Shown here: positions 1-6,921 of the stretch, piece after piece
Layout: each line of letters begins with the position of its first letter
Numbering within the stretch: the stretch's first letter is position 1
Source: JAWWPG01 sp033850885
GTDB taxonomy: Bacteria > Actinomycetota > Actinomycetes > Propionibacteriales > Nocardioidaceae
Direction of reading: 5' to 3'
Assembly (NCBI GenBank): GCA_033850885.1
Contig: JAWWPG010000048.1
Coordinates: 1-13,665, forward strand
Length of the DNA: 13,665 nucleotides
The notes under the pieces: generated by a model
Told to the model about the DNA's origin: nothing
Databases searched by the model: none
Seen by the model: only the letters and a program-made list of their open reading frames with translations
Position numbers and translations under genes: made by a program

Positions 1-77
1 GCGAACTCACCCTCGACCCAACCCGCGACTACCAACCCCGGGGCGTCCCCCCAGGACCACCCCGAAAACCCCGCTGA
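1..77 (+). CDS. IS481-family transposase, C-terminal end only (5' truncated by window edge)
   Basis: Reading the third frame (first full codon at 3) gives ELTLDPTRDYQPRGVPPG followed by six residues and a TGA at 75-77. The ELT(L/I)DPT(R/K)DYQP string is what I recognise as the usual extreme C-terminus of actinobacterial IS481-type DDE transposases (rve integrase core family). Only about 24 residues are present, so no catalytic residue can be seen, and the rest of the gene lies left of the window. It is followed directly by a repeat-rich terminal sequence that fits an IS end. The identification rests on a short tail recalled from the family rather than on a domain, so it is probable, not certain. 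Confidence 0.7.
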   Translation, partial: ELTLDPTRDYQPRGVPPGPPRKPR

Positions 78-81
78 CATG

Positions 82-122
82 CAACGATGTCCCGAGACAC
101 CTGTCAACGGTGTCCCGAGACA
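82..122 (+). repeat. Two direct copies of an 18-bp near-palindromic motif in the IS end
   Basis: CAACGATGTCCCGAGACA at 82-99 recurs as CAACGGTGTCCCGAGACA at 105-122, a single-base difference, with a 23-base period. Inside each copy TGTCCCGAGACA is nearly its own reverse complement (TGTCTCGGGACA). Such doubled, semi-palindromic sites inside an IS terminus are plausible transposase binding sites. That role is inferred from position only. Confidence 0.75.
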
Positions 123-128
123 TCACAG

Positions 129-204
129 TGGTGCCCCCGGTGGGACTTGAACCCACACTGAACGCCTTTTAAGGGCGCTTCCTCTGCCATTGGGATACGG
201 GGGC
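129..204 (-). tRNA. tRNA with anticodon UAA (Leu by the genetic code), class-I shape
   Basis: The reverse complement folds as a full cloverleaf. The acceptor stem is GCCCCCG (204-198) with CGGGGGC (139-133), followed by discriminator A132 and an encoded CCA (131-129). The D arm has AATGGCA in the loop, with an imperfect stem. The anticodon stem is GCGCC/GGCGT around the loop CTTAAAA (174-168), giving U33 then UAA as anticodon. The T arm is GTGGG-TTCAAGT-CCCAC. UAA reads the UUA leucine codon. However, the variable region is only about five bases (TCAGT), whereas bacterial leucine tRNAs normally carry a long class-II variable arm. The gene is therefore either an unusual leucine tRNA, a tRNA charged with something else, or one altered in function. 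It lies 78 bases after the NDH-2 stop on the same strand. Confidence 0.88.
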
Positions 205-240
205 AGATGGCGCGACGCATCAGCGCGACGGCGAAGCCCC

Positions 241-269
241 ATCGTAGAGGCGGGATCGCCGCGTGACCT
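241..269 (-). promoter_or_regulatory. Possible promoter for the tRNA gene
   Basis: On the minus strand AGGTCA (269-264) and TACGAT (246-241) are separated by 17 bases. TACGAT matches the -10 consensus at four of six positions, and the -35 box is weak at three of six. Transcription would begin near 234, about 30 bases before the mature tRNA. The spacing and position are right but the score is modest, and readthrough from the NDH-2 gene is an alternative. Confidence 0.25.
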
Positions 270-282
270 GCTCGCCGAGGCG

Positions 283-1578
283 CTAGCCGTTCGCCCGGTC
301 GAAGTCGGCGTGCGGCTCGTGCAGGCTCCCGAGCGAGACCACGTCGCGGCGGAAGAACAGCGCGAGCGTCCAGTCGAGAACGACCCGTACCTTCTTGTTG
401 AAGGTCGGCATCCGGCTCATGTGGTAGGTGCGGTGCATGAACCAGGCCGGGAAGCCGCGCAGCCTGATGCCGTACACCTGAGCAACGCCCTTGTACAGCC
501 CGAGGCTGGCTACAGATCCGACGTACCTGTGCCGGTAGTCCTGGAGCGGCTGGCCACGTAACGCGCGGACGACGTTGGCGGCGAGCAACCGCGCCTGCCG
601 GACCGCGTGCTGGGCGTTCGGTGCGCAGAGCTGCCCCGGCTTTGTCAGGTCGGGGACCGCCGCGTTGTCGCCGGCCGTCCAGGCATGGTCGAGGCCGTCG
701 ATGCGGAGGTTGGCAAGCGCCCGGACCCGACCTGCCTTGTCACGCGGAAGGTCGCTGGCGTCCAGTACGGGGTTGGCCTTGACGCCCGCCGTCCATACCA
801 CGGTGTCCGCATCGAACTGCGATCCGTCGGACAGCACGATGTGCCCGTCGACGCAGGACTCGAGCTTGGTCCCCAGCTTGACCTCGATCCCCCGCTCGGT
901 GAGCCGGTCAACCGTGTACCGACCGAGCTTCTCGCCCACCTCCGGCAGGATCCGGCCGGCCATCTCGACCAGCACGAAACGTAGGTCCGCCGGGCCGATG
1001 TTCTCGTAGTACCTGGTGGCGAAACGAGCCATGTCCTCGATCTCGGCGAGGGCTTCGACGCCGGCGTACCCCCCACCGACGAAGACGAAAGTCAGGGCGC
1101 AGGCGCGGATCGCCTCGTCTCGCACCGATGCGGCGAGGTCCAGCCGGTCGAGCACCTGGTTGCGCAGCGCGATCGCCTCCTCGATCTGCTTGAACCCCAT
1201 CGCGCGATCCGCGAGACCGGGGATGGGCAGGGTCCGCGCCACCGAGCCCAGCGACACGACGAGCTCGTCGAACGCCAGGTCGTACGGGGTACCTTCCCGT
1301 GGCTCGACGCGAACCGTGCGGGCCCCATGGTCGATCCCCGCCACTCGCGCGGTGAGGATCTCACACCGTGGCAGCGTCTTGCGCAGCTGAACGACGACAT
1401 GGCGAGGCTCCAGGCTGCCGGCCGCCGCCTCCGGGAGGAACGGCTGGTACGTCATCGTGGGGCGCGGATCGATCAGCGTCACCCGCGCCTCGCCCCGACG
1501 CAGGGCCCTCTGCAGCCCCAGGGCGGTATACATGCCGACATACCCGCCGCCGGCGATCACGATGTGCGGAGTCGTCAT
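283..1578 (-). CDS. ndh: Type II NADH dehydrogenase (NDH-2), FAD-dependent pyridine nucleotide-disulfide oxidoreductase family
   Basis: The 431-residue protein is predicted to pass electrons from NADH to menaquinone at the inner face of the membrane without pumping protons. Visible features are an N-terminal FAD dinucleotide fold (IAGGGYVG, residues 8-15), an NAD(P)H fold (FVGGGYAGVEALAEI, 166-180), the second FAD motif TAGDNA (301-306) and the quinone-site motif AQHAVRQ (322-328). The C-terminal amphipathic stretch RVVLDWTLALFFRRDVVSLG (398-417) is typical of membrane-anchored NDH-2. The length is normal for the family. The ATG at 1578 is preceded by GGGGAAGGG at good distance. It starts 72 bases after the uracil-DNA glycosylase stop, so it may be the last gene of the operon or have its own promoter. 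Leu340 is encoded by the rare codon TTA (561-559). A homologue near eno and ppx is known in Streptomyces. The exact substrate preference is inferred. Confidence 0.9.
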   Translation of the reverse strand: MTTPHIVIAGGGYVGMYTALGLQRALRRGEARVTLIDPRPTMTYQPFLPEAAAGSLEPRHVVVQLRKTLPRCEILTARVAGIDHGARTVRVEPREGTPYDLAFDELVVSLGSVARTLPIPGLADRAMGFKQIEEAIALRNQVLDRLDLAASVRDEAIRACALTFVFVGGGYAGVEALAEIEDMARFATRYYENIGPADLRFVLVEMAGRILPEVGEKLGRYTVDRLTERGIEVKLGTKLESCVDGHIVLSDGSQFDADTVVWTAGVKANPVLDASDLPRDKAGRVRALANLRIDGLDHAWTAGDNAAVPDLTKPGQLCAPNAQHAVRQARLLAANVVRALRGQPLQDYRHRYVGSVASLGLYKGVAQVYGIRLRGFPAWFMHRTYHMSRMPTFNKKVRVVLDWTLALFFRRDVVSLGSLHEPHADFDRANG

Positions 1579-1650
1579 TTCACTAGCCCTTCCCCTATCC
1601 CTCGATGCTGAAACCTCGGGCCGCCCTTCTCGATCGCGACGTGGGCCGCC

Positions 1651-2490
1651 CTACTGGCGGGCGAGATTGGCGGCGGTGCCCAGCACGGCATCGAGCATTA
1701 CCTCGGTGAGCTTGCCGGTGAACGTGTTCTGTTGGCTCGGGTGGTAGCACCCGAGTACGGCGACCTGCCGGCCATCGGCGGTGGTGCCGTCCACCCGGAC
1801 GCCGTGCCCGAAACGTGGCCGCGGCCGGGGCACGTCGTAACCCTGCCGGGCGAGCCCGCGCCAGACGTTGTCCCAGGCGTACGACCCGAGACTCACGACG
1901 GCCCGCACGAAGGGCAGCACGAGCCGCAGCTCGGCATCCAGCCAGGGGGCACACGTCACGCGTTCGAGAGGCGTCGGCTTGTTGGCGGGCGGGGCACAGC
2001 GTACCGCGGCCACCATGCGGGTGCGGTACAGCCGCTGGCCGTCGCCGGCGTGCACGCTGGTCGCGCGAGCAGCCAGCCCGACGCGGTGCAGAGACGCGAA
2101 CAGCCAGTCGCCGGACCGGTCACCGGTGAAGACGCGCCCCGTCCGGTTGCCCCCGTTGGCGGCCGGGGCGAGGCCAACGATGAGAACCCGCGGCTCGGTG
2201 CTCCCCCACCCCGGGATCGGCCTGCCCCAGTAGGGCTCGTCCGTGAACGAGGCGCGCTTCTGGACGGCCACCCGTTCCCGCCAGGCGACCAGCCGGGGAC
2301 AGGCCCGGCAGACCGACACCTCGGCGGAGAGCTGCTCGACGTCCCGCACGCCGCTCGCGAGGCTACGAACCGACGACGCATCCGACGCGACCGGCGTGTG
2401 CGCACCGGCGGGTTCCCCCGGCCACCTGCCTCCCGCCGGCACCGGGCTCTCGAACGGGTCACCGGTCAGCGGATGCGGGAGCAGGGTCAT
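1651..2490 (-). CDS. udgB: Family 5 uracil-DNA glycosylase (UdgB type, 4Fe-4S)
   Basis: The 279-residue enzyme is predicted to remove uracil, and in this family also hypoxanthine or ethenocytosine, from DNA at the start of base excision repair. Motif 1 GLAPAANGGNRTGR (106-119) has the family-5 pattern, lacking the Glu and Asp seen at this site in families 4 and 1. Motif 3 is HPSQQN (250-255). Four cysteines are placed as iron-sulphur ligands: CRAC (61, 64), C165 in RCAPPANKPTP and C180. This closely resembles the Thermus UdgB as I recall it. The frame is open 27 codons further upstream, but that would run into ppx. The ATG at 2490 overlaps the ppx TGA as ATGA, so translational coupling is likely. 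The first 50 residues are Pro/Gly-rich and probably flexible. Confidence 0.9.
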   Translation of the reverse strand: MTLLPHPLTGDPFESPVPAGGRWPGEPAGAHTPVASDASSVRSLASGVRDVEQLSAEVSVCRACPRLVAWRERVAVQKRASFTDEPYWGRPIPGWGSTEPRVLIVGLAPAANGGNRTGRVFTGDRSGDWLFASLHRVGLAARATSVHAGDGQRLYRTRMVAAVRCAPPANKPTPLERVTCAPWLDAELRLVLPFVRAVVSLGSYAWDNVWRGLARQGYDVPRPRPRFGHGVRVDGTTADGRQVAVLGCYHPSQQNTFTGKLTEVMLDAVLGTAANLARQ

Positions 2491-3431
2491 GCCATGGACC
2501 AGGCGATCCCGTCGAGGATGTCTCGGGCCGACACGATGAGCTCCGATAGCCCCACCTGCTCGACCACACACCGCAGGACGACGGCGCCGGCACCGATGAC
2601 GTCGGCCCGGTCAGGGTGCATGAACGGCAGGGCACGGCGCTCCTCGACGGTCATCGCAATGATGCGACCGATCGCCCGCTCGAGGTCGGGTCGGGGCAGC
2701 CGGGCGAGGTTGACCCGCTCCCGGTCGTACTCCTCGAGGTCGAGGACCATCGCGCCCAGCGTCGTGACCGTACCGGCGACTCCGACCAAAGAGCCGGCAG
2801 ACGTCATGGGCAGGTCGACCGTGTCCAGTGCCGCCCGCACATCGGCGACCGCCGCCGCGACCTCGGCTTCAGTGGGTGGGTCGCTGTGCAGGCGCCTCTC
2901 GGTGATGCGGACGGAACCGACGTCGACGGAGACACCGAGCAGCCGACCGTCCGGATCCTCCTTCATCACCAGCTCGGTCGAGCCGCCGCCGATGTCCAGC
3001 ACCAGCACGGGCTGGGCGACGTCCGGCCGGTTGACCAGCTGGCGGGTTGCGCCGTCGTACGTGAGCCGGGCTTCCTCCTGTCCGGAGATGATCTCCGGCT
3101 CGACTCCGACCCGCTCGCGAACACCGCGGATGAACACCTCGCGGTTCTTGACGTCGCGAGCCGCCGAGGTCGCGACGAACCGGACCCGGTTGACGTGGTG
3201 GCGCTCGATGATGTCCTGGTAGTCGTCCAACGTCGCGAACGTGCGGCCGAGCGCGGCATCGGCGAACACCCCGGTCCTGTCCACGTCCTGACCCAGCCGG
3301 ACGATCGTGGAACGGCGGTCGAGGTAGGTCGCCTCACCCGAGTCCAGGTCGAGGTCCGCGACCAACAGCCGCAGGGTGTTCGTGCCGCAGTCGAGGGCGG
3401 CCACCCGCTTCCCGGCTCCTCCACCACTCAC
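2487..3431 (-). CDS. ppx: Ppx/GppA family exopolyphosphatase
   Basis: The 314-residue protein belongs to the ASKHA-fold phosphatases that hydrolyse inorganic polyphosphate and/or pppGpp. The phosphate-1 loop ALDCGTNTLRLLVAD begins at residue 12. ATSAARDVKN and the catalytic-glutamate motif ISGQEEARLTYDGA (about 116-129) follow, and the phosphate-2 loop LDIGGGSTELV lies around 145-155. The short, two-domain form (about 310 residues, no HD domain) matches the actinobacterial Ppx proteins such as Rv1026. The longest frame opens at 3500, inside the DUF501 gene. The GTG at 3431 is preferred because it is preceded by AGGGGAG (3442-3436), follows the DUF501 stop by 13 bases, and leaves the usual short lead before the first motif. 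The stop overlaps the start of the glycosylase gene. Whether polyphosphate or pppGpp is the main substrate cannot be told. Confidence 0.92.
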   Translation of the reverse strand: MSGGGAGKRVAALDCGTNTLRLLVADLDLDSGEATYLDRRSTIVRLGQDVDRTGVFADAALGRTFATLDDYQDIIERHHVNRVRFVATSAARDVKNREVFIRGVRERVGVEPEIISGQEEARLTYDGATRQLVNRPDVAQPVLVLDIGGGSTELVMKEDPDGRLLGVSVDVGSVRITERRLHSDPPTEAEVAAAVADVRAALDTVDLPMTSAGSLVGVAGTVTTLGAMVLDLEEYDRERVNLARLPRPDLERAIGRIIAMTVEERRALPFMHPDRADVIGAGAVVLRCVVEQVGLSELIVSARDILDGIAWSMA

Positions 3432-3444
3432 GACGCTCCCCTGC

Positions 3445-3951
3445 TCAAGGCTCCTCGACCGCACACGGGCCGTCCTCCCACCAGTCAGGCAACAGGGCAA
3501 GAGCCTCGTCCCCCAGCGGGTTGACGCCCGGCCCGGCCGCCAGGGCGTGGGCCACCAGCGCGTGCAAGCACTTGACGCGCGACGGCATCCCTCCGGCGGA
3601 CGTGTGCGCCACCTCGGGGACTTCGCCGTATCGGGCGCGCTCGTCGAGGTAGGCCTGGTGCGCCTGCCGGTAGCGCACCCGCAGATCGGGGTCGTGTGCG
3701 AGCCGCCGGGTCATCTCACTCATCACACCGGCGGCCTCCAGCGTGCCGACCGCCGACGCCGCTCGCGGACAGGTCAGATAGTAGAACGTCGGAAACGGCG
3801 AGCCGTCGGAGAGCCGCGGCGACGTGGCGACCACATCAGGGTTACCGCATCGGCAACGATGAGCCACCCCCACCAGGTCGCGCGGCCGCCGGCCGAGCTG
3901 GGCGTGGACGGCGGACTCGTCCGGCTCGGTGAGCAGGGGAAGGCAGGTCAC
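3445..3951 (-). CDS. DUF501 family protein
   Basis: The 168-residue protein is of the actinobacteria-typical DUF501 family, whose biochemical role is unknown to me. Recognisable blocks are QLGRRPRDLVGVAHRCRCG (about 18-36), SPFPTFYYLTCP (51-62), GVMSEMTRRL (75-84), and the best conserved block AGGMPSRVKCLHALVAHALA (119-138) running into GPGVNPLGD. The four cysteines in RCRCG, LTCP and KCLH suggest metal binding or redox chemistry, but this is inference. The longest open frame starts at 4071, within ftsB. The GTG at 3951 forms a GTGA overlap with the ftsB stop and gives the family's normal N-terminus. It sits between ftsB and ppx as in M. tuberculosis (Rv1024 to Rv1026), so a housekeeping role tied to the envelope or phosphate metabolism is possible but unproven. 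Confidence 0.9.
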   Translation of the reverse strand: MTCLPLLTEPDESAVHAQLGRRPRDLVGVAHRCRCGNPDVVATSPRLSDGSPFPTFYYLTCPRAASAVGTLEAAGVMSEMTRRLAHDPDLRVRYRQAHQAYLDERARYGEVPEVAHTSAGGMPSRVKCLHALVAHALAAGPGVNPLGDEALALLPDWWEDGPCAVEEP

Positions 3952-4565
3952 CGGCCGGTGGGGCCGCGGGCCGGGCCGATGAACTTCGCAGGAGGGTGGA
4001 CCGGCTTCTGCGCCTTCTTCGCCGGCGGGGTCGAACCCGCCTGCACCAGGCTGTTCAACGTGCGGTCCCACCAGGGCGCCTGCGTCGAAGCAGACCCCGG
4101 CAGCGAGGTCAGCAGCTGGCCCGTGCCGGCGCTGAGCACCTTCCCATCCTTGCCGATGACCCGGTAGGTGCGCTCACCCGGCATCACCCAGCCGAACCGC
4201 AGGCGTGCCTGCGCCTCGATGTAGGCCGGGTCGTTCCAGCGGGCCTTCGCGGCCTGCAGCGCGGAGATCTGGGCACGCTGGGCGGCGATCTGCGCCGACA
4301 GCGCGCTCTGCTCGTTGCGCTGGTTGAGCCAGGCCCGGATGCTCGAGGCGTAGGAGACCCCGAGCACCGCCACCACCAGCAGCAGGATCAGCGCCCGGCT
4401 GGTGAACGTCGACGGCCGTCGAAGCGCAGCGCCCGGTTCGGGTGCGTCGATCCTGGTCGTACGCCGAGTGGCCGGCTCCGGTTGGACGGGGCGTCGGCGC
4501 GGCCGCACCGGTGGACCTGCCGGACCGCTGCCCTGGCCGGACCCGGGGGTGGAACGTGGTCGCAC
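3948..4565 (-). CDS. ftsB: FtsB/DivIC-type septum formation initiator
   Basis: This is a 205-residue bitopic membrane protein. A Pro/Arg-rich cytoplasmic head (1-55) is followed by one transmembrane helix (about 57-76, RALILLLVVAVLGVSYASSI). An extracytoplasmic coiled coil comes next (about 78-110, with heptad-like LSAQIAAQRAQISALQAAK), then the conserved segment DPAYIEAQARLRFGWVMPGE (112-131). The remaining 70 residues are Ala/Pro/Lys-rich and look disordered. FtsB/DivIC proteins link FtsL and FtsQ in the divisome. The GTG at 4565 lies 3 bases after the eno stop and has GGAGAGGGGA (4582-4573) seven bases upstream, so it is probably coupled to enolase. Placement directly after eno is the usual one in actinobacteria (Rv1023/Rv1024). 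Naming it ftsB or divIC is a matter of convention. Confidence 0.88.
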   Translation of the reverse strand: MRPRSTPGSGQGSGPAGPPVRPRRRPVQPEPATRRTTRIDAPEPGAALRRPSTFTSRALILLLVVAVLGVSYASSIRAWLNQRNEQSALSAQIAAQRAQISALQAAKARWNDPAYIEAQARLRFGWVMPGERTYRVIGKDGKVLSAGTGQLLTSLPGSASTQAPWWDRTLNSLVQAGSTPPAKKAQKPVHPPAKFIGPARGPTGR

Positions 4566-4568
4566 GGC

Positions 4569-5858
4569 TCAGTCCCCTCTCCGGTAGCGGGGGAAGGCCG
4601 CGAGCCCGGCGTACCGGCCGGCGTCCTGCAGCTCCTCCTCGATGCGGAGCAGCTGGTTGTACTTGGCGACCCGCTCGGACCGAGCGGGCGCCCCGGACTT
4701 GATCTGGCCACAGTTGGTGGCGACGACGAGGTCGGCGATGGTCGTGTCCTCCGTCTCGCCCGAGCGATGGCTCATCATGCAGTGCATCCCGTTGCGGTGC
4801 GCGAGATCCACGGCGTCGAGCGTCTCGGTGAGGGTGCCGATCTGGTTGACCTTGACCAGAAGGGCGTTCGCCGCCCGCTCGTCGATGCCTCGCCCAAGTC
4901 GCTCGAGGTTGGTCACGAAGATGTCGTCGCCGACGATCTGCACCCTGTCGCCGAGCTCTGCGGTCATCGCGACCCAGCCCTGCCAGTCGTCCTCGCTCAA
5001 CGGATCTTCGACCGACACGATCGGATACGCGTCGATCAGCTGCTCGTAGTAGGCCACCATCTGCTCGGCCGAGCGAGGCTCACCCTCGAAGACGTAGTGC
5101 CCGGCGTCGGTGTCGTAGAACTCGGTGGCTGCGACGTCCACCGCGAGCACGATGTCGGTGCCGAGTCCGAGACCGGCCTGACCGACCGCCTCCGCGATCA
5201 GGTCGAGCGCCGCGCGGTTGGACTCGAGGTCCGGGGCGAAGCCACCCTCGTCGCCGAGCCCGGTCGACAGGCCGCGACTCTTGAGCACGGACTTGAGTGC
5301 GTGGTAGACCGCCACGCCCTTCTCGAGCGCCTCCGAGAACGTCGCGGCGCCGACCGGGGCGATCATGAACTCCTGGACGTCCACGTTGCTGTCCGCGTGG
5401 GCACCCCCGTTCACGATGTTCATCATCGGCACCGGCAGCAGGTGGGCGCTCGGCCCGCCGACGTAGCGGAACAGCGGAAGCTGGGCGGCCTCGGCGGCCG
5501 CCTTCGCGACGGCCAGGGACACCCCGAGGATCGAGTTGGCTCCCAGCGACGCCTTGTTGGGAGTGCCGTCCAGGTCGAGCATCGTCTGGTCGACGACCCG
5601 CTGCTCGTCGGCCTCGAGGCCGAGGACGGCCTCACTGATGACCTCGTTCACCGCCTGCACGGCCTTCCCGACGCCCTTGCCGCCGTACCAGACTCCGCCG
5701 TCTCGGAGCTCGACCGCCTCGAACTTGCCGGTGGATGCCCCCGAAGGCACCGCCGCCCGGGACACGGTACCGTCGCTCAGCGCGACCTCGACCTCGATGG
5801 TCGGGTTCCCTCGCGAGTCGAGAATCTCGCGCGCGCCAACAGCCTCGATCTGCGCCAC
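4569..5858 (-). CDS. eno: Enolase (phosphopyruvate hydratase)
   Basis: The 429-residue enzyme converts 2-phosphoglycerate to phosphoenolpyruvate in glycolysis. It opens with MAQIEAVGAREILDSRGNPT. It carries the acid/base glutamate in LGDEGGF (Glu204), Mg2+ ligands in AVDVAATEF, SVEDPLSEDDW and GDDIFVTN, and the catalytic lysine in LLVKVNQIGTL (Lys336). The family signature SHRSGETEDTTIADL and the C-terminal CGQIKSGAPARSERVAKYNQ segment follow. Length and all key residues are normal. The start is GTG with a near-perfect AGGAGGA site eight bases upstream, consistent with high expression. The mazG stop lies 33 bases upstream, so a separate promoter could sit at the end of mazG, but none is obvious. 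Confidence 0.98.
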   Translation of the reverse strand: MAQIEAVGAREILDSRGNPTIEVEVALSDGTVSRAAVPSGASTGKFEAVELRDGGVWYGGKGVGKAVQAVNEVISEAVLGLEADEQRVVDQTMLDLDGTPNKASLGANSILGVSLAVAKAAAEAAQLPLFRYVGGPSAHLLPVPMMNIVNGGAHADSNVDVQEFMIAPVGAATFSEALEKGVAVYHALKSVLKSRGLSTGLGDEGGFAPDLESNRAALDLIAEAVGQAGLGLGTDIVLAVDVAATEFYDTDAGHYVFEGEPRSAEQMVAYYEQLIDAYPIVSVEDPLSEDDWQGWVAMTAELGDRVQIVGDDIFVTNLERLGRGIDERAANALLVKVNQIGTLTETLDAVDLAHRNGMHCMMSHRSGETEDTTIADLVVATNCGQIKSGAPARSERVAKYNQLLRIEEELQDAGRYAGLAAFPRYRRGD

Positions 5859-5866
5859 TGCAGGTC

Positions 5867-5874
5867 TCCTCCTG
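5867..5874 (-). promoter_or_regulatory. Strong Shine-Dalgarno site of eno
   Basis: AGGAGGA ends eight bases before the GTG at 5858. This is the closest match to the anti-SD in the window and fixes the GTG as the enolase start. Confidence 0.8.
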
Positions 5875-5891
5875 TGAAGTGCTACGCCAGC

Positions 5892-6899
5892 CTAGTGGCG
5901 GGGCCGCTCGATCGACTGCAGGGCTCGCTGCTCGGCACTGCGCACGGCCGCGATCTCTTGTCTGACCCGGGCCCGCAGTGCGCGCTCTGCGTCCAAGCCT
6001 CCCGCGCGTGCGGCGGCGACCAGCGCGAACAGCACCTCGCCCAGCGTGTCCTCGGAGTAGGCGGTGCCGCCCTCGGGGACCGGGACGCTCACGTCCACCC
6101 CGGTGCGGATGGCCCGGCCGATCACGCTGTCAGCCAGGCTGAGCGCCGGCAGCCCGAGCGGTATCCCGTCCATCGCCGACCCGCGAGCCTTCTCGGCACG
6201 CTTGATCTCGTCCCAGTTCGCCTCGACCTCGGCGACCCCGGTGACCTCCATGTCGGCGAACACGTGAGGGTGCCGGCGTACCAGCTTCTCGACCAGCAGC
6301 CCGGCTACGTCGTCGATCGAGAACGACTGCTCCGGGTGCTCCGTGGCAATGCGGGCGTGGAACAGCACCTGGAACAGCAGGTCGCCGAGCTCCTCTCGCA
6401 GCTGCTCCGGCTCGGCGGACTCGATGGCCTCGATGACCTCGTACGCCTCCTCGACGAGGTACGGCACCAGGGTCTCGTGCGTCTGCTCCCTGTCCCAGGG
6501 GCACTGCCTGCGCAGGGTGTCCATCACGGCGACAGCGTCGAGCAACCTGGCCCCGACCGGGTCGTACGAGCCGACGACGATCTCCACCTCGGGCCCTGGC
6601 TCCGACGTCTCCGAACGGCGTACGACGACCTCCGCGAGCCGTTCGGTGAGGCGTTGGTCGCCGTCATCGGAGGCCAACCAGGTGACGGAGGCGTCACGGG
6701 CCAGCGCAAGCAGGTCATCGGCCGCGGAGCTCGGGAGCGTGCGCACCTCGATCCCTTCACCCATCAGCGCCCTCACGAGCGGGGCGTCGAGGTCGGCGGT
6801 CGCGACGATGTCAGCGTCCTGCACCGCACGCCAGGCACTCGACGTCAGCAAGCCGGCGGGCAGCCGTGGTGACGTGACGACAACGGCCAGCCGCCCCAC
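5892..6899 (-). CDS. mazG: MazG-family nucleoside triphosphate pyrophosphohydrolase
   Basis: The 335-residue protein is predicted to hydrolyse NTPs/dNTPs, including damaged ones, to NMP and pyrophosphate in the cytoplasm. Residues 1 to about 120 form an actinobacterial N-terminal domain (starting VGRLAVVVTSPRLPAGL) that ordinary MazG proteins lack but that M. tuberculosis MazG has. The catalytic domain begins at CPWDREQTHETL (133-144). It holds the metal-binding pattern EEAYE (150-154) and EELGD (169-173), followed by PHVFADMEVTG and ANWDEIKRAEK. A second, C-terminal MazG-like half reads SEDTLGEVLFALVAAA, where the usual Asp of EExGD is Glu, so it is probably structural. The frame is open upstream into the lipoprotein gene. 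The GTG at 6899 has AGGGGGAG just before it and lies 22 bases after that gene's stop. Confidence 0.93.
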   Translation of the reverse strand: MGRLAVVVTSPRLPAGLLTSSAWRAVQDADIVATADLDAPLVRALMGEGIEVRTLPSSAADDLLALARDASVTWLASDDGDQRLTERLAEVVVRRSETSEPGPEVEIVVGSYDPVGARLLDAVAVMDTLRRQCPWDREQTHETLVPYLVEEAYEVIEAIESAEPEQLREELGDLLFQVLFHARIATEHPEQSFSIDDVAGLLVEKLVRRHPHVFADMEVTGVAEVEANWDEIKRAEKARGSAMDGIPLGLPALSLADSVIGRAIRTGVDVSVPVPEGGTAYSEDTLGEVLFALVAAARAGGLDAERALRARVRQEIAAVRSAEQRALQSIERPRH

Positions 6900-6921
6900 C
6901 GCGCTCCCCCTGGCTCTCAGG

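Larger units (their letters stand above)
1..127 (+). mobile_element. Right end of an IS481-like insertion sequence, truncated by window start
   Basis: The element consists of the transposase tail (to 77) and about 50 bases of non-coding terminal DNA ending near 126-127. The terminal part contains two copies of the motif CAACGRTGTCCCGAGACA (82-99 and 105-122) and runs out in CATCACAG just before the tRNA CCA end at 131-129. The exact outer boundary and any target-site duplication cannot be set, because the other end is not in the window. A multi-copy IS at this point would also explain why the contig starts here. Confidence 0.6.

Noticed and set aside
129..204. Reading the tRNA as a lysine or suppressor tRNA
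   Set aside because: The five-base anticodon stem fixes the loop as CTTAAAA, giving UAA at 34-36. Lysine would need CUU/UUU and an ochre suppressor UUA.
1732..3222. Plus-strand open frame of 496 codons opposite udgB and ppx
   Set aside because: The composition is typical of an antisense shadow and both opposite genes have full motif sets.
3996..6872. Very long plus-strand open frame (958 codons) opposite ftsB, eno and mazG
   Set aside because: It lies antisense to three clearly recognised genes, its product is Arg/Asp/Val/His-rich with no domain, and such mirror frames are usual in high-GC DNA.
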